Of a stretch of DNA of 64,000 nt, positions 1-12,059 are shown in pieces (position 1 is the stretch's first letter; each line of letters begins with the position of its first letter). Under the pieces are notes generated by a model. It was not told the origin of the DNA, did no database searches, and was given only the letters and a program-made list of their open reading frames with translations. This stretch comes from Warburgia ugandensis. Taxonomy: Eukaryota > Streptophyta > Magnoliopsida > Canellales > Canellaceae. The stretch spans positions 51,777,217-51,841,216 of the forward strand of contig CP141139.1 of the NCBI GenBank assembly GCA_035236585.1, read 5' to 3'. The translations under genes and the position numbers were made by a program.

Positions 1-68
1 TCATGTCGACCCATATATTCTAATGGGTCAATCTCGACATGACTCACCAACACGATTTGCCACCCCTA
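1..68. mobile_element. hAT-like element terminus (truncated by window edge)
   Basis: The segment ends with the complement of TAGGGGTGGCAAAT, which resembles the terminal inverted repeat of plant hAT elements. It contains an imperfect palindrome near 1-42 (TCATGTCGA ... TCGACATGA), common next to such ends. It interrupts the copia-1 RNase H reading frame at about position 69-76, where an 8-bp target duplication (ttaagtat) would be expected. The other end is outside the window, so the duplication cannot be checked. Confidence 0.5.
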
Positions 69-409
69 TTAAGTATCCCCATTGTTATCATACTAAATAA
101 GAGTGCCCATGGTAGAAACCTCCCAACGCTTTCAGCAGCAATTGAATCCAAATAATCTCAAATGCAGAAGTAGTAATAAACTGATACTGAGTTTCAAGGG
201 AGGATCTAGTTACAATTTTCTACTTTTTGGTGCTCCAAGACACTAAATTAATTGTTACCCAACAGCATAAGGAAGGCAATTGTCAATTTTCTGTCATCAT
301 GGCATCTACCCAATCAACATCAAGATAAGCTCTAAGATTTAGGTTGGATGATATGTGAAAGGTGAGATCATAGTTAATTGTTGAATTGAGGTAATGGAGG
401 GAATGCTCA
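69..409 (-). pseudogene. copia-1: Ty1/copia RNase H fragment, degenerate
   Basis: Read on the minus strand, this stretch gives the Ty1/copia RNase H pattern. It runs from L-R-A-Y-L-D-V-D-W (canonical A-Y-S-D-A-D-W) through S-W-S-T-K-K and T-R-S-S-L-E-T-Q-Y (canonical ARSSAEAEY) to W-I-Q-L-L-L-K and Y-D-N-N-G. At least three in-frame stops interrupt it, so it is a dead copy. It is the distal part of the element whose reverse transcriptase lies at 24804-25992. The two were separated by the CACTA insertion at 410-24800. Its right end continues the frame left at 24801, and its left end is cut by the hAT-like terminus. Confidence 0.85.
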
Positions 410-600
410 CACTACTACACTAGGCGCTTTTAAAGTCTATAAAAATTGCTAATACAAGTCAGTTAAAAAAAACTACATCTATCAAGCCAACTTCAAAAGT
501 TGTTAACTTTTAAATTCGATTAGATAAATGACTTTAAAAATCAAGGACTTTTGAAGTTGTTTAACTGAAAGACTTTAAAAATATGGGACTTTTTTTTTTT
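410..600. repeat. CACTA left terminal inverted repeat and subterminal repeats
   Basis: The terminal repeat is 410-437. It is followed by several copies of a short motif around ACTTTTAAAGT in both orientations (for example near 497, 530 and 572). In En/Spm elements such subterminal motifs are binding sites for the TnpA-type protein. This is the 3' end of the element relative to its genes. Confidence 0.8.
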
Positions 601-620
601 TTCATTTTTGACATTCCGAG

Positions 621-1007
621 CACTACCACCTATATACATTAAATATAACACTTGATACAATTTTTTTACAATCTTTATACACATGAAAAAAAAAAACATA
701 CATTTACTTCCACACTGGGTACAAAACATCCAAATTCATAATTATTCATCCACATCTATCTTGAAAATACTTTATAAAAGAAACCATGCATTCACTACAA
801 CATTCACATTCACTACCACCTATATACATTAAATATAACACTTGATACAATTTTTTTACAATCTTTATACACACAAAAAAGAAACATACATTTACTTCCA
901 CACTGGGTACAAAACATCCAAATTCATAATTATCCATCCACATCTATCTTGAAAATACTTTATAAAAGAAACCACAATGCATGCATTCACTACAATATTC
1001 ACATTCA
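621..1007. repeat. Tandem duplication, 190-bp period, two units
   Basis: Two near-identical units begin with cactaccacctatatacatt at 621 and 811, giving a period of 190 bp. The second unit runs to about 1007. They lie between the CACTA left end and its second gene and show no coding potential. The small open frames read in both units are copies of each other. Confidence 0.9.
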
Positions 1008-1014
1008 CTTCATT

Positions 1015-1210
1015 TGTAAATCTATACACATTCGAATTTACTTTCACACTCTAAGTTACCCTCATTCATCATCCTGTAAAAGTTATATAATTTCATGAAT
1101 ATATTGAAAACCAACCGTCACATATTCACCTCACTTACAAGCTCCAAATTCACTTCATCCATACTCATTTACTCCCACTCTCTCCCATCGTTCATTGCTT
1201 AATATATATA

Positions 1211-1241
<31 letters not shown>

Positions 1242-1524
1242 AAAATACTTTATTATGTATTTTACACATGTAGTTGCCCTTAGTGTTATAAATTGAAACG
1301 TAATACATACTCATCCCATTCTCTTCCTTCATAAATCTATACACATTCACATTTAATTTCACACTCTAAGTTATCCTCATTCATCATCCCATAAAAGTTA
1401 TATAATTCAATTAATATATTGAAAACCAACCCTCATATTCACATCAATTACAAGCGTCAAATTCACTTCATCCATACTTACTCATTTACTCCCACACTCC
1501 AAGTTTCCACTCATTCATCTCTTA

Positions 1525-1559
<35 letters not shown>

Positions 1560-1690
1560 AAAGAAAATAATGAAAACTAAAAGAATACATACAAGTGAAT
1601 GAAAAAATGCTTTATTATGTATTTTACATTCATGTAGTCACTCCAAGTGTTCTATTTGAAACTCAATACATACTCAGCTCATTTGCTTTG
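1015..1690. repeat. Tandem duplication, about 315-365 bp units, with microsatellites
   Basis: A second tandem duplication directly follows the 190-bp one. The phrase aaatctatacacattc occurs at about 1018 and 1333, and the phrase tttattatgtattttaca at about 1246 and 1612. The units differ mainly by microsatellites: a TTTA run near 1213-1240 in the first, and TG then TA runs near 1527-1558 in the second. No gene is visible here. Confidence 0.8.
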
Positions 1691-1786
1691 TATTTCGTTG
1701 TTTACTTTGGAGTAACTCTTCTTGTTTGCCCACTCAAAAAGCATAGAAGCCTACAATATATTATATTTAATTTAGGTGACATTCTT

Positions 1787-2760
1787 TTAGCTAGATCCAT
1801 AAAAAACTGTAAAAAAATATAAGATTATGAATAGTAAAAAGTGCCTTACCTTTCTTAATTGGGAGACAGCAACGCTATCAAATATTGGGGTCTTTATGTA
1901 TGTCAGCACATAGTACCTGCACTCCCAATTAGATTGTTGTCTAGGGCACTTTGCAACAATGACAATAAAAATAATCAATAAATACCATTTGTAATATTGT
2001 AAGTTTAATTAGTTGTAAAATAGAGTAATTAACTATTTTCTATACCTTGGCATTCTTCCATGTAAGTTTTAATGGTTGTATAGTCTCTATCAAATTAGCC
2101 CATTTGTACCATACTCTACAAGTTTCAATTTCAAATACATTATAGATGAATAAAAGCTTATTTATCTGCACAGAATACATTAAAAGAATAAAAGCTTATT
2201 TATAATTTCTACTATGATAGGACGAATGTGTGATCCACAAGAATAAAAAAAGAAAGTCTACCCACCATGCACATCCAAAACAAGTAACATCCAATGAACC
2301 CTATATAAGAAGTCATATGAAATTTGACAATCTCTAAGCATAAAATAAGTTGGCAAGAAAATATGAAATTTAAAACTTACCTGCTATTGTAGGGAAGTAT
2401 TAAGCCTTGTCCCTTAGAGTACCAGAAGAAGCATAGTAAAATATCATGAACATGCCTCTCTATTGACAATTTCTTTGCCACTCCACAAATGATGCAGGGG
2501 TCAATGAATTGGTAAAGTGTATCCTCACCCTCAAAAAGGCTAGTTGCATCATTCAAGAAGCTGTATAAAAAATAATTATTACCTATACCATGAAAATATA
2601 ACATGTAATGTTAAATATTTTATAAGCAAATATATGCATATACCCCATATAGGAGACAATGTGAGGGTGCTCGAGTTGATCCCATAGGCAAACTTGTAAT
2701 AAATCCTCTACCATAAGTGGCACTTCAACAACATCCTTAACAAGCACTTCCTCCTTGATT
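1787..2760 (-). pseudogene. Ulp1/C48-like cysteine peptidase region captured in the CACTA second gene
   Basis: Several minus-strand segments together resemble the C-terminal catalytic domain of Ulp1-type (C48) deSUMOylating peptidases. The segment near 2250-2300 reads H-W-M-L-L-V-L-D-V-H, matching the catalytic-histidine motif. The segment at 1978-1860 reads C-P-R-Q-Q-S-N-W-E-C-R-Y-Y-V, matching the motif with the oxyanion glutamine six residues before the catalytic cysteine (cysteine codon 1919-1921). The usual glycine after the cysteine is arginine. Upstream segments (2604-2377 and 2760-2640) are protein-like and end near plausible splice donors, so introns are likely. In-frame stops after the histidine motif and the split frames suggest a pseudogene. 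C48 domains fused to or carried by plant CACTA and Mutator-like elements are known. The assignment rests on motifs only. Confidence 0.68.
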
Positions 2761-3443
2761 TGTATGAGGTTGATTGCCCTATCTTCATTGATGAGACTAT
2801 AGATTAACCTTAGGGATCAAGGCATATTAAGTGGGACTTCCACACAATCCTTAGACAGTTATTGTAAAAGTTGTAACAATTTTTAGCTAAATAATATAAA
2901 TCAATGAAGATGAACTAGTTTATGATGGGGGAAAAAAACCCATATATACAAGTACCTATTCGATTGGTGCAATAATAGATTATTGTGAAATGATGGGTGA
3001 CCTCAATGGCGCATGTTGTTGCTGATTAATCATATAAAGTTAATAAACAATTAAATTGAGGTCTCTAGTTGAAAATTATTGATGAGGAAGGTAGTATGAT
3101 AAGATATATGCCATGGACTCTGTGGGAATGACTAACGCCTCCAACCAAGTGACGTGATATGCAACTAATTGCCCAATGATTATAATATTTTTTGTTTCTA
3201 AAGAGAATGGTAGGCTGGCATTACCATCCAAACCCATGGTACTGGAAACTCTCTTTGTATGTGGAAGCATACTAATTTCGTGCAAAATGGTTGCTTCATG
3301 TTGCTAGCATGACCCAAATGTCATGATGTTTTGATGAGAATCCAAAGACAATAGGCATTAACCCACCTACAAATCAGATACATAATAGAGTGGTTGAGAT
3401 AGAGAATTATTACATAAGGATAATAAAAAAATTCAGTTTTGTC

Positions 3444-3476
<33 letters not shown>

Positions 3477-3652
3477 GAGTGGTAATTTTAGCTATTTAAT
3501 GCAGGTATAAAGTGTAGGTGATATGTAATTGGTTAGAAAAAAGTCAAAAGTAGTCATTTCCTCTAACTTTTTCTGCTTTTGACCTTTTTTTAAGCCAATC
3601 ACATGTCACCTGCACATTACACTTCATTAAATATCTAAAATTAACACCCCTC
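3477..3652. mobile_element. Small MITE (176 bp) with long terminal inverted repeats
   Basis: The left arm starts gagtggtaattttagctatt. The right arm on the complement starts gaggggtgttaattttagat. Pairing continues inward through Ttaatg, gtgtaggtga/gtgcaggtga and tgattggct/taattggtt to a short centre near 3555. It lies between a TA-rich and a CA-rich microsatellite, just downstream of the Transposase_24-like coding region, and has no coding capacity. Confidence 0.75.
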
Positions 3653-3694
3653 ATACACACACACACACACACCCCACCACCACCACCACCATGG

Positions 3695-5035
3695 CTAGAA
3701 TTTCTTTTTCAAGGGCATTGGTTGTCCTTCATGACCTTCTTCAGTTGGAGAATTGCAGCTAGCATTTGATGCATGTACAGGGGCATTGCGAGAATTATGT
3801 GGTGGGGATTGAGAAATTATCATCAAACCTCCTTCACGAAACTGTTTAAATATATTTGTTTTTATTTTCTCAACCAAATCATTGTAGGCCTCTTGATCTT
3901 CAACTGTAGATAAACTTTTACCAAAGAATTTAGAAGGAATAATACTACACCCCATGCCCCTAACTCGACTAGGGTGATCCTTCTTACTACCCATAGCCCT
4001 ATGCAGGATGTCGTCGTTGGCAGTAGTGCTGCTTAAAGTTCCTACACTTGTGCCTTCTTTCATAAGAATGTCCTACAAAATTTAATTAGAAAACATGATC
4101 ATATCATCTAATCAATTGTATAAAATTGATAGACAAGTGGAACCCCTTACAATGCAATAAGAAATTTGTACAAGAGTTTCATCTGAGAATGTTTGGCCCA
4201 TATGGTGTACCAAATGCGACATCTTCTAGAGGATGAAACGATGAATGGGTTCCGTAGTCCCAACTTTCTTTTGCTATCAAGCAAGACACTATAGTTAGAG
4301 AACAAAATGTATATAAATATAGTAGCATTAATTTGAAAGGGATAAATCATCACAAATGCTTACTTCAGGCACTTCTAAACAAGTGTAGCCCAACATGGAC
4401 AGGTGGTGCTGCATATTAGTTTCATGCACCTTTTTACCTCTTGTATTCTTTGACTGCACATTTGTACATACGTAATCAAGTGCAACAATTAAATGTTACA
4501 TGTAACTACTTAAATGAAACACTGTTTCTACACATACCTCAAATTCAATGGATATGCAATTCTGTACAAATGCATTCCACACATTTTGGTTAATGACGTT
4601 GGAGTAAATGGCAGTCATTGTGTACAACTTTGACTAACCGTTGACATATGGAGCTATGTAAATGAGAACAAGGTAGTTCTTCCATTTTCTCTATTGCTCA
4701 CCTGCTCCTTTTAAAGCACACTTCTTCTGCTTAGGCACATCAACGGCAGTTTATCGAGGATGGCACAAGTCTCCAATCCTCAAATGTGATAGGAACTAAA
4801 CTTCTTATAGGGGAGTAAAGAAAACTGCTATAAGAGGCTGCATTCTCACCTATCTTTTGCCCTACTATTGTATTGGATGGTTTCTTTAATTCCCTTTGAC
4901 TTTCTCTTAATAACCTTTTCCATTGTTGTTCACCCTCTGCCCTTTCCCTTTTGAGTACTGCTCATGTTGGCCGCTTTTTCGTGCTCTTCATTTTTCCCAT
5001 ATTCTACATTTTGATCTTGCTCTTGTTCCATTATT
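3695..5035 (-). pseudogene. CACTA second gene, Transposase_24-like region
   Basis: The minus strand begins with a possible start near 5035 in an acidic/basic stretch (M-E-Q-E-Q-D-Q-N-V-E). It continues with G-E-N-A-A-S-Y-S-S-F-L and V-P-I-T-F-E-D-W-R near 4880-4760, typical of the plant Ptta/En/Spm (Transposase_24) family. Next come segments such as W-N-A-F-V-Q-N (near 4580) and H-L-S-M-L-G-Y-T-C (near 4400). The 122-residue open stretch 4063-3695 has D-D-I-L-H-R-A-M-G and H-P-S-R-V-R-G-M-G, the family's C-terminal signature. Stops and frame changes break it, so the present copy is not functional. The Ulp1-like region follows in the same direction, so both probably belonged to one multi-exon gene. 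Confidence 0.72.
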
Positions 5036-5039
5036 ACTA

Positions 5040-8000
5040 CAAAGTAGAACACGATGATATTAGAATAATGATATAAAAAGGTCATGTAATCCATTTAAAG
5101 AAAACAAAACAACATGATATATGTGGCAAACAAACCAAAAGCAAATAAGATAAAACATGCATAAAAATAGAAAACTTTCTAAGTATAGATGTTTCTAAAA
5201 TTAAACTTTCCTAAAACTAATCTATTCTAAAGATGCAACATCTTTAAGCAATGAAACCCAAACCTAACATAGCATGCAATTAAATTGATCAATGGAGGGC
5301 AACTTCTAAATATGGATAGACAATACAAATAAAACATGTAGTTAAAACTTAAGAGTACACATGATGCATGTAGGGGGCACACATGAAACCTAAACCCCTA
5401 TTTTTAAGGTTTTGAGGCTTTTAATTTCTTTCCAGATTGGTTGGTGAGTTTTTCTTCTTTCATCCATTGCAGGTTTCTTTTAATTTAATTTAAATTTTTA
5501 TTATTATGTTTTCTAGTTCACAATCCTTCCATGTTTAGTTGTGTACATTCTTTTGTTCGTGTTTGAGTGTGTATATTCTTTTTATGTCTTCAACTAGACA
5601 CTTTTAGAGCTTTATGGGCTATAAAAATTTAAAGCTTCGAAGGATTGCTTATTGATTCTTAGTATACTAGCTAAATAAATTTTTTATTGAGTTGGCAATG
5701 AATGTATCTTTGTTAGGAAGCACACACAAATAAATAGAAAAACCATCTCCAATTTTAATATGCACGATGTTTGATTTTATATTTTGTTAGCATCATGTAC
5801 ATCTCTTTGTACATTCTACAAATGATAGTTTCATTAATAATATGAGAGTGTGATTGTGATCAATGCATGTAGAGGATGAGATGGGCTGTTACAAATAATT
5901 CCTACGATAGATTGCATTATTGGGAGTGGTCATTTACTATTATATTAGTCTAATGGGTCTTTAACTCAAATCACTAGCAAAACACTTGGACATATTTCTA
6001 AAGAGTATGCTTGTCCATGACTGACAAGGATGATTTTTGGTGCTCTTGAGAGTCAAACAACTTTTCATTTACGAGGTAGTGAAAGGTCAACCTTGTCAAC
6101 TAGGCAGAGTCAATGTTTTGCAAAGTTTTAAAGCAGTTAACAAAGAAAAATGCTTGAAATCATTCTAGTATGCAACATCTCTTCAATGTAACAGTTGTTA
6201 CTTTACTGATAGTAGTTGTAATAATCCCATCTCCATGATACAATACAGAATTGTGTCATTGCTTCATATATGAGAAACCTAAGATCAAAACACGTTAGTC
6301 TTAAGATCAATACCTTACACATGAGGATAATGAATGTAACAACTTCAATCACAACTAGTGTTATACAAATGGTGTATAATACTTCTTTGTCATTTTCATC
6401 AAATAACAAATAAATCACAGCTAGAACCTTGACCTCAAGATATATAGTCATACAATATCAGCGGTAAGTCTAACAATAGATGCAAAGGAATCTTGATTTT
6501 TCCTTTTGCAAAATGCAAATTGAAATTCTTGACTTGTAATTCTAGTGGGTAAACATAGTATAGCCAAGGCAAGCAAAAACTACCAACTATGAGAAGAAAA
6601 GAGCAAACAAAAGAGAAGGTTTCAGACTAGAAAAAGAAAACTACTCATTGCAATAATCATTCGCATTCCACCACACATTCTCATTTACTCATGATATAAG
6701 TAAAGCAATGTTAACTTCCATGATTCTAGCTGTCTCATAGCACATGTATATACACATTTATTTGAACTCATATAAACATGACTAAAATAATTTAGCTTTC
6801 TGTAAGCAACTACTACCATTCAACAATTAAGAGATACATTTTAAAGCATTCACTAATAAACATGCATCTATGTCTTGTTGCCTCTTGTTCATTCCCATTT
6901 CTAGAAACACGTAATAAGTCATTCTTATCAAAGTGATCAAGCATGTACTAGGACTACCTAGTGATTAGTTTTGGGAGTTTTAGTTAGATTGGCGATGCTT
7001 CTAATCTACTCTAGGCCAAGTGTAACATGCTTTCTATTTAAGTTTATATTCCCTTGGGTGTAGTATTGCTTCACTCATTTTCTTTAGCACATAATGCCTT
7101 CAACCTAAGGGTATAAAGTCATTTATTAGTTCTCCTCATGAAGTTACCTTTAAGTCATTTTTCCTCAGGATTTGTATTGCATAGTTAGTTATGTCATGGT
7201 AAACATTATTTGCATTTTTGTCATGGCTAAACACCACACAAATGGGGCATGATCATAAGCATCAAATTCTTATTTTTCTTGCAGAAATTTATGCTCCAAG
7301 GTAGTCCCCCACTTCGCTGACATTTGCAAGTGTTTTACACTTTTGTAAGACAGCTTACTATACATTTGCAAGAGTTTTAGCTTTTGAAAGAAAAGAAAAC
7401 ATTTTTGCAATGCCAAAAGGCTAGAAACTGAACCAGCACCCCCACAATCATTCCAGTCATAACCATCCATTCAAGATTAGATAATACACATCTGCATGTC
7501 CATTCAAATAAAGTCATGCTACCATTTTACTACAAAATTCTTAGGAAATCCATGGTTAGCCTATACAAATGCTTAACATTACCTCAATCCGACTTTCCTA
7601 TAGCTCCCAAGTCATGTAGATCTCTTATTCAAGCTAAATCACAAGTGCACATTATAGCATAAATCACATCTCTTGAGCTAAATCAAGTATTGATATCCCA
7701 TTTTGAGAATCATTTTCAAAACATTGAAATCCTAGTACAACTCTAGGCCAAAACCAAGCATAACTTAGTTTGAAGTTTGTCATTGAAAACTTACCATTTT
7801 TTAGGACTTATTTCATGTTTGAAACTAGGTTTTTTTTTAAATTTCAAAACTATATTTTTTTCAAGCATAAATAAGTTGAAAATCAATCAATTAAACATCC
7901 ACTCTTGGATTTCAAAAACCACTATTTTCAACATGGAATGCTCATAAAAGAACCAGTAAAACCATGCACAAGTATGTCTCTTCTATGACTTAGAAAATGT

Positions 8001-8850
8001 CATTTATTAGGTTTGTTTTCAAACCAAAACTCTCATGGTAAAGAAACTTGCAAAAACATGTTAAAACCAACTCGAGAACACATGGATCATGTCAAAGAGA
8101 TGTTTAACTCTAAGGTATGAATTTCACACTTGAAGATCATCTAAAATCATCCATGAAACATTTGGATTTCTAGACATGTGTGTGAAATCAACTCAAAATC
8201 ATTGCCATGCTAGTTATGAAATGATGTCTATTTCCATGCATGCATGGGAGGCTACAATGACACCTAAACTAAGGAATGGTAACATGTTGCAAGAGATCTA
8301 TTGTGGAGATATGATCATGACATAAAACATCAAAAAATGGAGCATGAACTTAGCGCAATGGAAGTAAGGTTAGGGCATCTGAAACTAAAGTATACTTAAT
8401 AGTAATAACATGCCATAATAGAGGTTAAAACATGGTAAATAATTATTGAAATTAAATAGGAATAGCAGAGGTAATACATGCAATGAAAACAACCAAAGTT
8501 AGGAATGCTTGACTCATTAATAGATAGGAATAACAACATGAAAGAATGAATCATGGCATCAAGACATTCACAATTACAGCACAAAAAACCAAGTGAAAGA
8601 TGCATAAGTGAAAAACCAAGTGATTTACAAATTCTAGCTAGATTTAAGGTAATTCAATCCTATTGTAGAATTATCTAAACATGGATAATGAAATCAACAA
8701 CTAGATTATCTTAGAAATCCAAATCTAGTACAAAATCAAATGGATTCAGGCTTAAACCAAAAATCAAAAGTTGGGTATTGTAGATCTCACCTCTTAAGTG
8801 TGTTTTTGCGCTTTTCCCTCTTAGATGAGCCAAATTGATCATGTTTTAAG
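5040..8850. other. Intra-CACTA stretch without recognisable genes
   Basis: AT-rich sequence with no coding stretch I can assign. Open frames are under about 80 residues and lack family motifs. Part of it is probably the LTR of the gypsy fragment that starts at 9759 and runs leftwards, but I could not find that LTR's far end. Confidence 0.5.
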
Positions 8851-9759
8851 GTGAAATCCTCCAGTCTCCTCTTCTTTCCTCTTCCCCTTTTCTTCTACTC
8901 TCTCTCTCTCTCTCTCTCTCCCTCAACCTCCGACAATGGCCTACAACTCCAGCAAGACCACACTCTTGTCTTCCTCCTCGTCGATGTGACTCATCTCCTA
9001 GCACATAGTTTCTTCCCCCTTCTCCTCCTCCTTCTTTCTCTTCCTCTTCCTCTTCCTCTTCCTCTTCCTCTCCTTCTCCTCTTCCTCCTCTTTCCTCTTC
9101 CCCTTTTCTTCTTCTTCTTCTTCTTCTCAGCCTCTAATGACAGTTTGCAACACACTCGTCTTCATCCTTCCTAGCATGATGCATCTCCCCGTGTCGAGTT
9201 TCTTCCCCCTTCTCCTCCATCTTCCTCTTTCTCTCCTTCTCCTCTGCCTCCTCTTTTCTCTTCCCTTTTTCTGCTTCTCTCCCTCTCTCTTTCTTTTTCT
9301 CTATTTTGAGTAACAAACCATATAGTTTGTTTCAGTTTTTCCTTAAAGGGAAGGCGAGTGTTGATATCAAACCAACCCCCCTTCCTTAAGTTAAAAAAAT
9401 ATTTGCTTATTTATGTTCTTTTCACAATTCTCTTATAGGGTGCCAATATCAAAATTGGGCCCCTCCCATTAAGTAAAGATATTTTTTATTATATTTAATT
9501 TTAATTAATTAATTAATTACTAAAATGTCCTTGCATTAATAAATTCATAACTTCGCCATTTGATCTTTGATTTTTAGTGTTCTCCATATCATTGGATTTA
9601 ATTTCTCAACTAAAATCTAATTATTTAGGTTTTATGGTCCACTAAGTGTTTTCTAAGGGTCAATTCTATGGGACCAAGTTAAACACACAATTTAAATTTT
9701 TTTATCAAAATAAATTTTGAGGATCATTTAAATGAACTTTAAAATTTTAGGTTATTACA
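8851..9759 (-). mobile_element. Chromovirus-type gypsy LTR fragment with CT-rich low-complexity core
   Basis: On the minus strand an LTR-like start TGTAATAACC lies at 9759, directly after a purine-rich tract (aaaatgggaagaa, 9760-9772) that fits a polypurine tract. The LTR continues leftwards. Between about 8860 and 9310 it contains a duplicated pyrimidine-rich block (cctcttccccttttcttct near 8878 and 9097). This block creates long but meaningless open frames on both strands. The left border is not defined. Confidence 0.6.
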
Positions 9760-9772
9760 TTCTTCCCATTTT

Positions 9773-10200
9773 ACATGAATTTTGTCCTTTAAATTCTTCT
9801 TATTACCTTAATTCTTAAAAAAATTGGAATGTGCCTATCGCATCTGCTCCTTAGTCTCTCGTGTGGATCTTCTACTAAATGATGATGCCAAAGAACCTTG
9901 ACCAATGGAATAATTTTACTTCTTAGCTCATGTACCTTACGAACTAAAATTCATATCACTCTTTCCTCAAAGGTTAGATCTACTCGCAGTTCTCTAGGCA
10001 TCTACTCTAGTACGTGGGAAGGATCTACTATATATTTCCTCAACATAGATTTATGAAAAACATCATGAACATCCTCCAATTGGGGCAGTAAGTCTAGTTG
10101 GTAGACTATGGATCCAACCCTTTCAAGATCTTGACTGGTCCAATGAACCAGGGACTCAACTTCCCCTTAAAACCATGTCTCATCATACCTTTCATTGTTA
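9773..10200 (-). pseudogene. Ty3/gypsy chromovirus integrase C-terminus, degenerate
   Basis: Across shifting minus-strand frames this resembles the end of a plant chromovirus pol. It starts with F-I-G-P-V-K-I-L (canonical Y-I-G-P-F-E-I-L) near 10150. A leucine/proline stretch before H-D-V-F-H-like codons follows near 10080, then D-P-S-H-V near 10010, and W-H-H-H near 9890 (the V-L-W-R-H-H motif). The region is full of stops and frameshifts and is cut at about 10200. It sits just upstream of the polypurine-like tract and LTR start at 9759, in the expected order. A better-kept relative is at 34976-35607. Confidence 0.7.
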
Positions 10201-10762
10201 AATAGATTTCTCAAAAGTGTCGAATCATCGCTAGGTCATAGCAACATGACTAGATTGCGACTATCTAAATCAATCATAAGCCATCCACATTCCACTAGTC
10301 ATAGACTACATAGGTGAGATATGATCATGTCCGTCTTAGATATGTCATCCATTCTCCAAGTCAGTGATCTGACTTAGTATTTTAAAGCATAATTTTATAC
10401 TCAAAGTGTTCAAGTCTAGCTTAAGATCATGTCCAAACAATCAGAGGTTTTGATTTGATAAATTTGTTCATGATCCATCAATTTTAAGAACTTTGGCAAG
10501 TTCCTTGGAGTTTTGATCATTGACCAATCAGTATGCATAGTTACAGATCAATGATCCTAATTTAGTCTGTCGGATTTTCTCAGATTGGATCTTTGAAAAT
10601 TTTGACTCATTCTATCAATTTAAGGATGGGGAACCTATTGGTAATGCCAAATCATGGACCAAGCATTAGTTGATACTATTTACACAATAACAAATCCAAC
10701 GATTGAGATTGTTTGATCATTTTAAGCCAAGATCGACAATATTCTTAGTCAAATAAATAGAG
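10200..10762. other. Unassigned stretch inside the CACTA
   Basis: No gene, repeat or terminal structure recognised. It separates the truncated gypsy pol fragment from the left copy of the long direct repeat. Confidence 0.4.
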
Positions 10763-11396
10763 AAATGAAAAGATTAGGTTAGGCATTTTACCAAATACTA
10801 GGTACACAAGAATTATAAGTATTTAAAATAACTAAATTACATGCATGCATGCACACATGTGGCAATTTTCAATTAACAATGAAAAAGAAGTAAAATATAA
10901 TAGATGCATTCAAAAAGAAATTTAACTTTAAAAAGGTAATTTTCTAACCATAACCATGCAAATAAACAAACAGATACTAACCAACACTCAAAAATCGATA
11001 TCGACCGTGAATATGTAAATGTAGTTCCAATTCACAGTTGGAAAATGTCTGAGGATAGCTATAATTCATAGTAGTAATTTTAAAGCTCTAAAAAACTTTA
11101 AAAGTTTGTGAATTTTAAATTCATTTACATCAAACACTTTAAAAGTCACTATTTTTAAAGTCATCTTATGTAAATGACTTTAAAAATCTCATACTTTTAA
11201 AATTGTTTATAGCAAACAACTTCTTTAGTATGGGACTTTTAAAGTCCTTTAGAACAAATGACTTTAGAAACTAATATATTTTTACTACAAATATATGTAT
11301 TTTTTTATATTAGTATTTACAATATTCTACATAAATACACAATGAAATTGATTTTTTATGATACTCAATGTTGATTCATGCATTCTTTGCAAATAC

Positions 11397-11431
<35 letters not shown>

Positions 11432-11460
11432 AAAACAAACATGTGAACAAAGAAATCAAA
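10763..11460. repeat. Left copy of about 700-bp direct repeat flanking the tnp2 gene
   Basis: This stretch recurs in the same orientation at 15501-16250. Shared blocks include ttaggttagg near 10774 and 15511, atcgatatcgacc near 10995 and 15755, and cacaatgaaattgattttttatgat near 11340 and 16141. The middle of each copy carries its own set of ACTTTTAAAGT-type motifs. A third, partial copy of the distal block is at about 11780-11930. It ends with a CA microsatellite near 11399-11430. Confidence 0.8.
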
Positions 11461-11780
11461 TGAATTTAAAAGTCTCACTTAAGAAGTTGGTTAATAGAAA
11501 AGTAATTTCTTTAATCTGGAACAAAGATAAGAATTTCACATAGGAAAGGATTTTTAAAGTCGTTTGGCTCAAGTGACTTTAAAAACCAAATGACTTTAAA
11601 TGTCTAAAACTTTTAAAGTCATTTTGTTCTAAACGAGTTTAAAAGTGAAGACTTTTAAAATCATTTGAACTAAACTACTTTAAAAGTCTAATACTTTTAA
11701 AGTCATTTTATTCTAAACAACTTTTAAAGTTAAGACCTTTAAAGCCATTTAAACCAAACAACTTAGAAAATCTCTTATTA
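11050..11780. repeat. Internal array of CACTA subterminal-type motifs (left of tnp2)
   Basis: At least a dozen copies of acttttaaagtcatttg and its complement occur here, often paired head-to-head to make short hairpins (for example near 11630-11700). The same motif fills the element's two ends. Its presence several kilobases inside suggests either a segmental duplication or a second, nested copy of the same family. Confidence 0.75.
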
Positions 11781-12059
11781 AAATCTAATATATATTTCAA
11801 TTCAAATATATTTATTTCACTTATAATCTCTTACTTAAATACAATGAAACTAATTTTTTATGATAGTCAATGTTGACTCACGCATTCTGTACATAATAAA
11901 TACACGAATATTCAAAAGAATTTACTTTTCAAATAAGCCTTCAATTACATATGTATATATATATAAAGTCACATATATAGTATTCATCTCACTTCAATCC
12001 ATATAGCTCATGATAAAAGACTAATTATAAATCTAGAATTATATTGCAACTCACTAATA

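Noticed and set aside
8851..9316. Open frames of 107 residues (plus) and 60 residues (minus)
   Set aside because: They are translations of a CT/GA-rich low-complexity tract (runs of Leu/Pro/Ser or Glu/Lys/Arg) inside a gypsy LTR.
11398..11430. CA-rich and other regular repeats considered as CRISPR-like
   Set aside because: They are microsatellites or transposon motifs without regular unique spacers, and the window is plant DNA.
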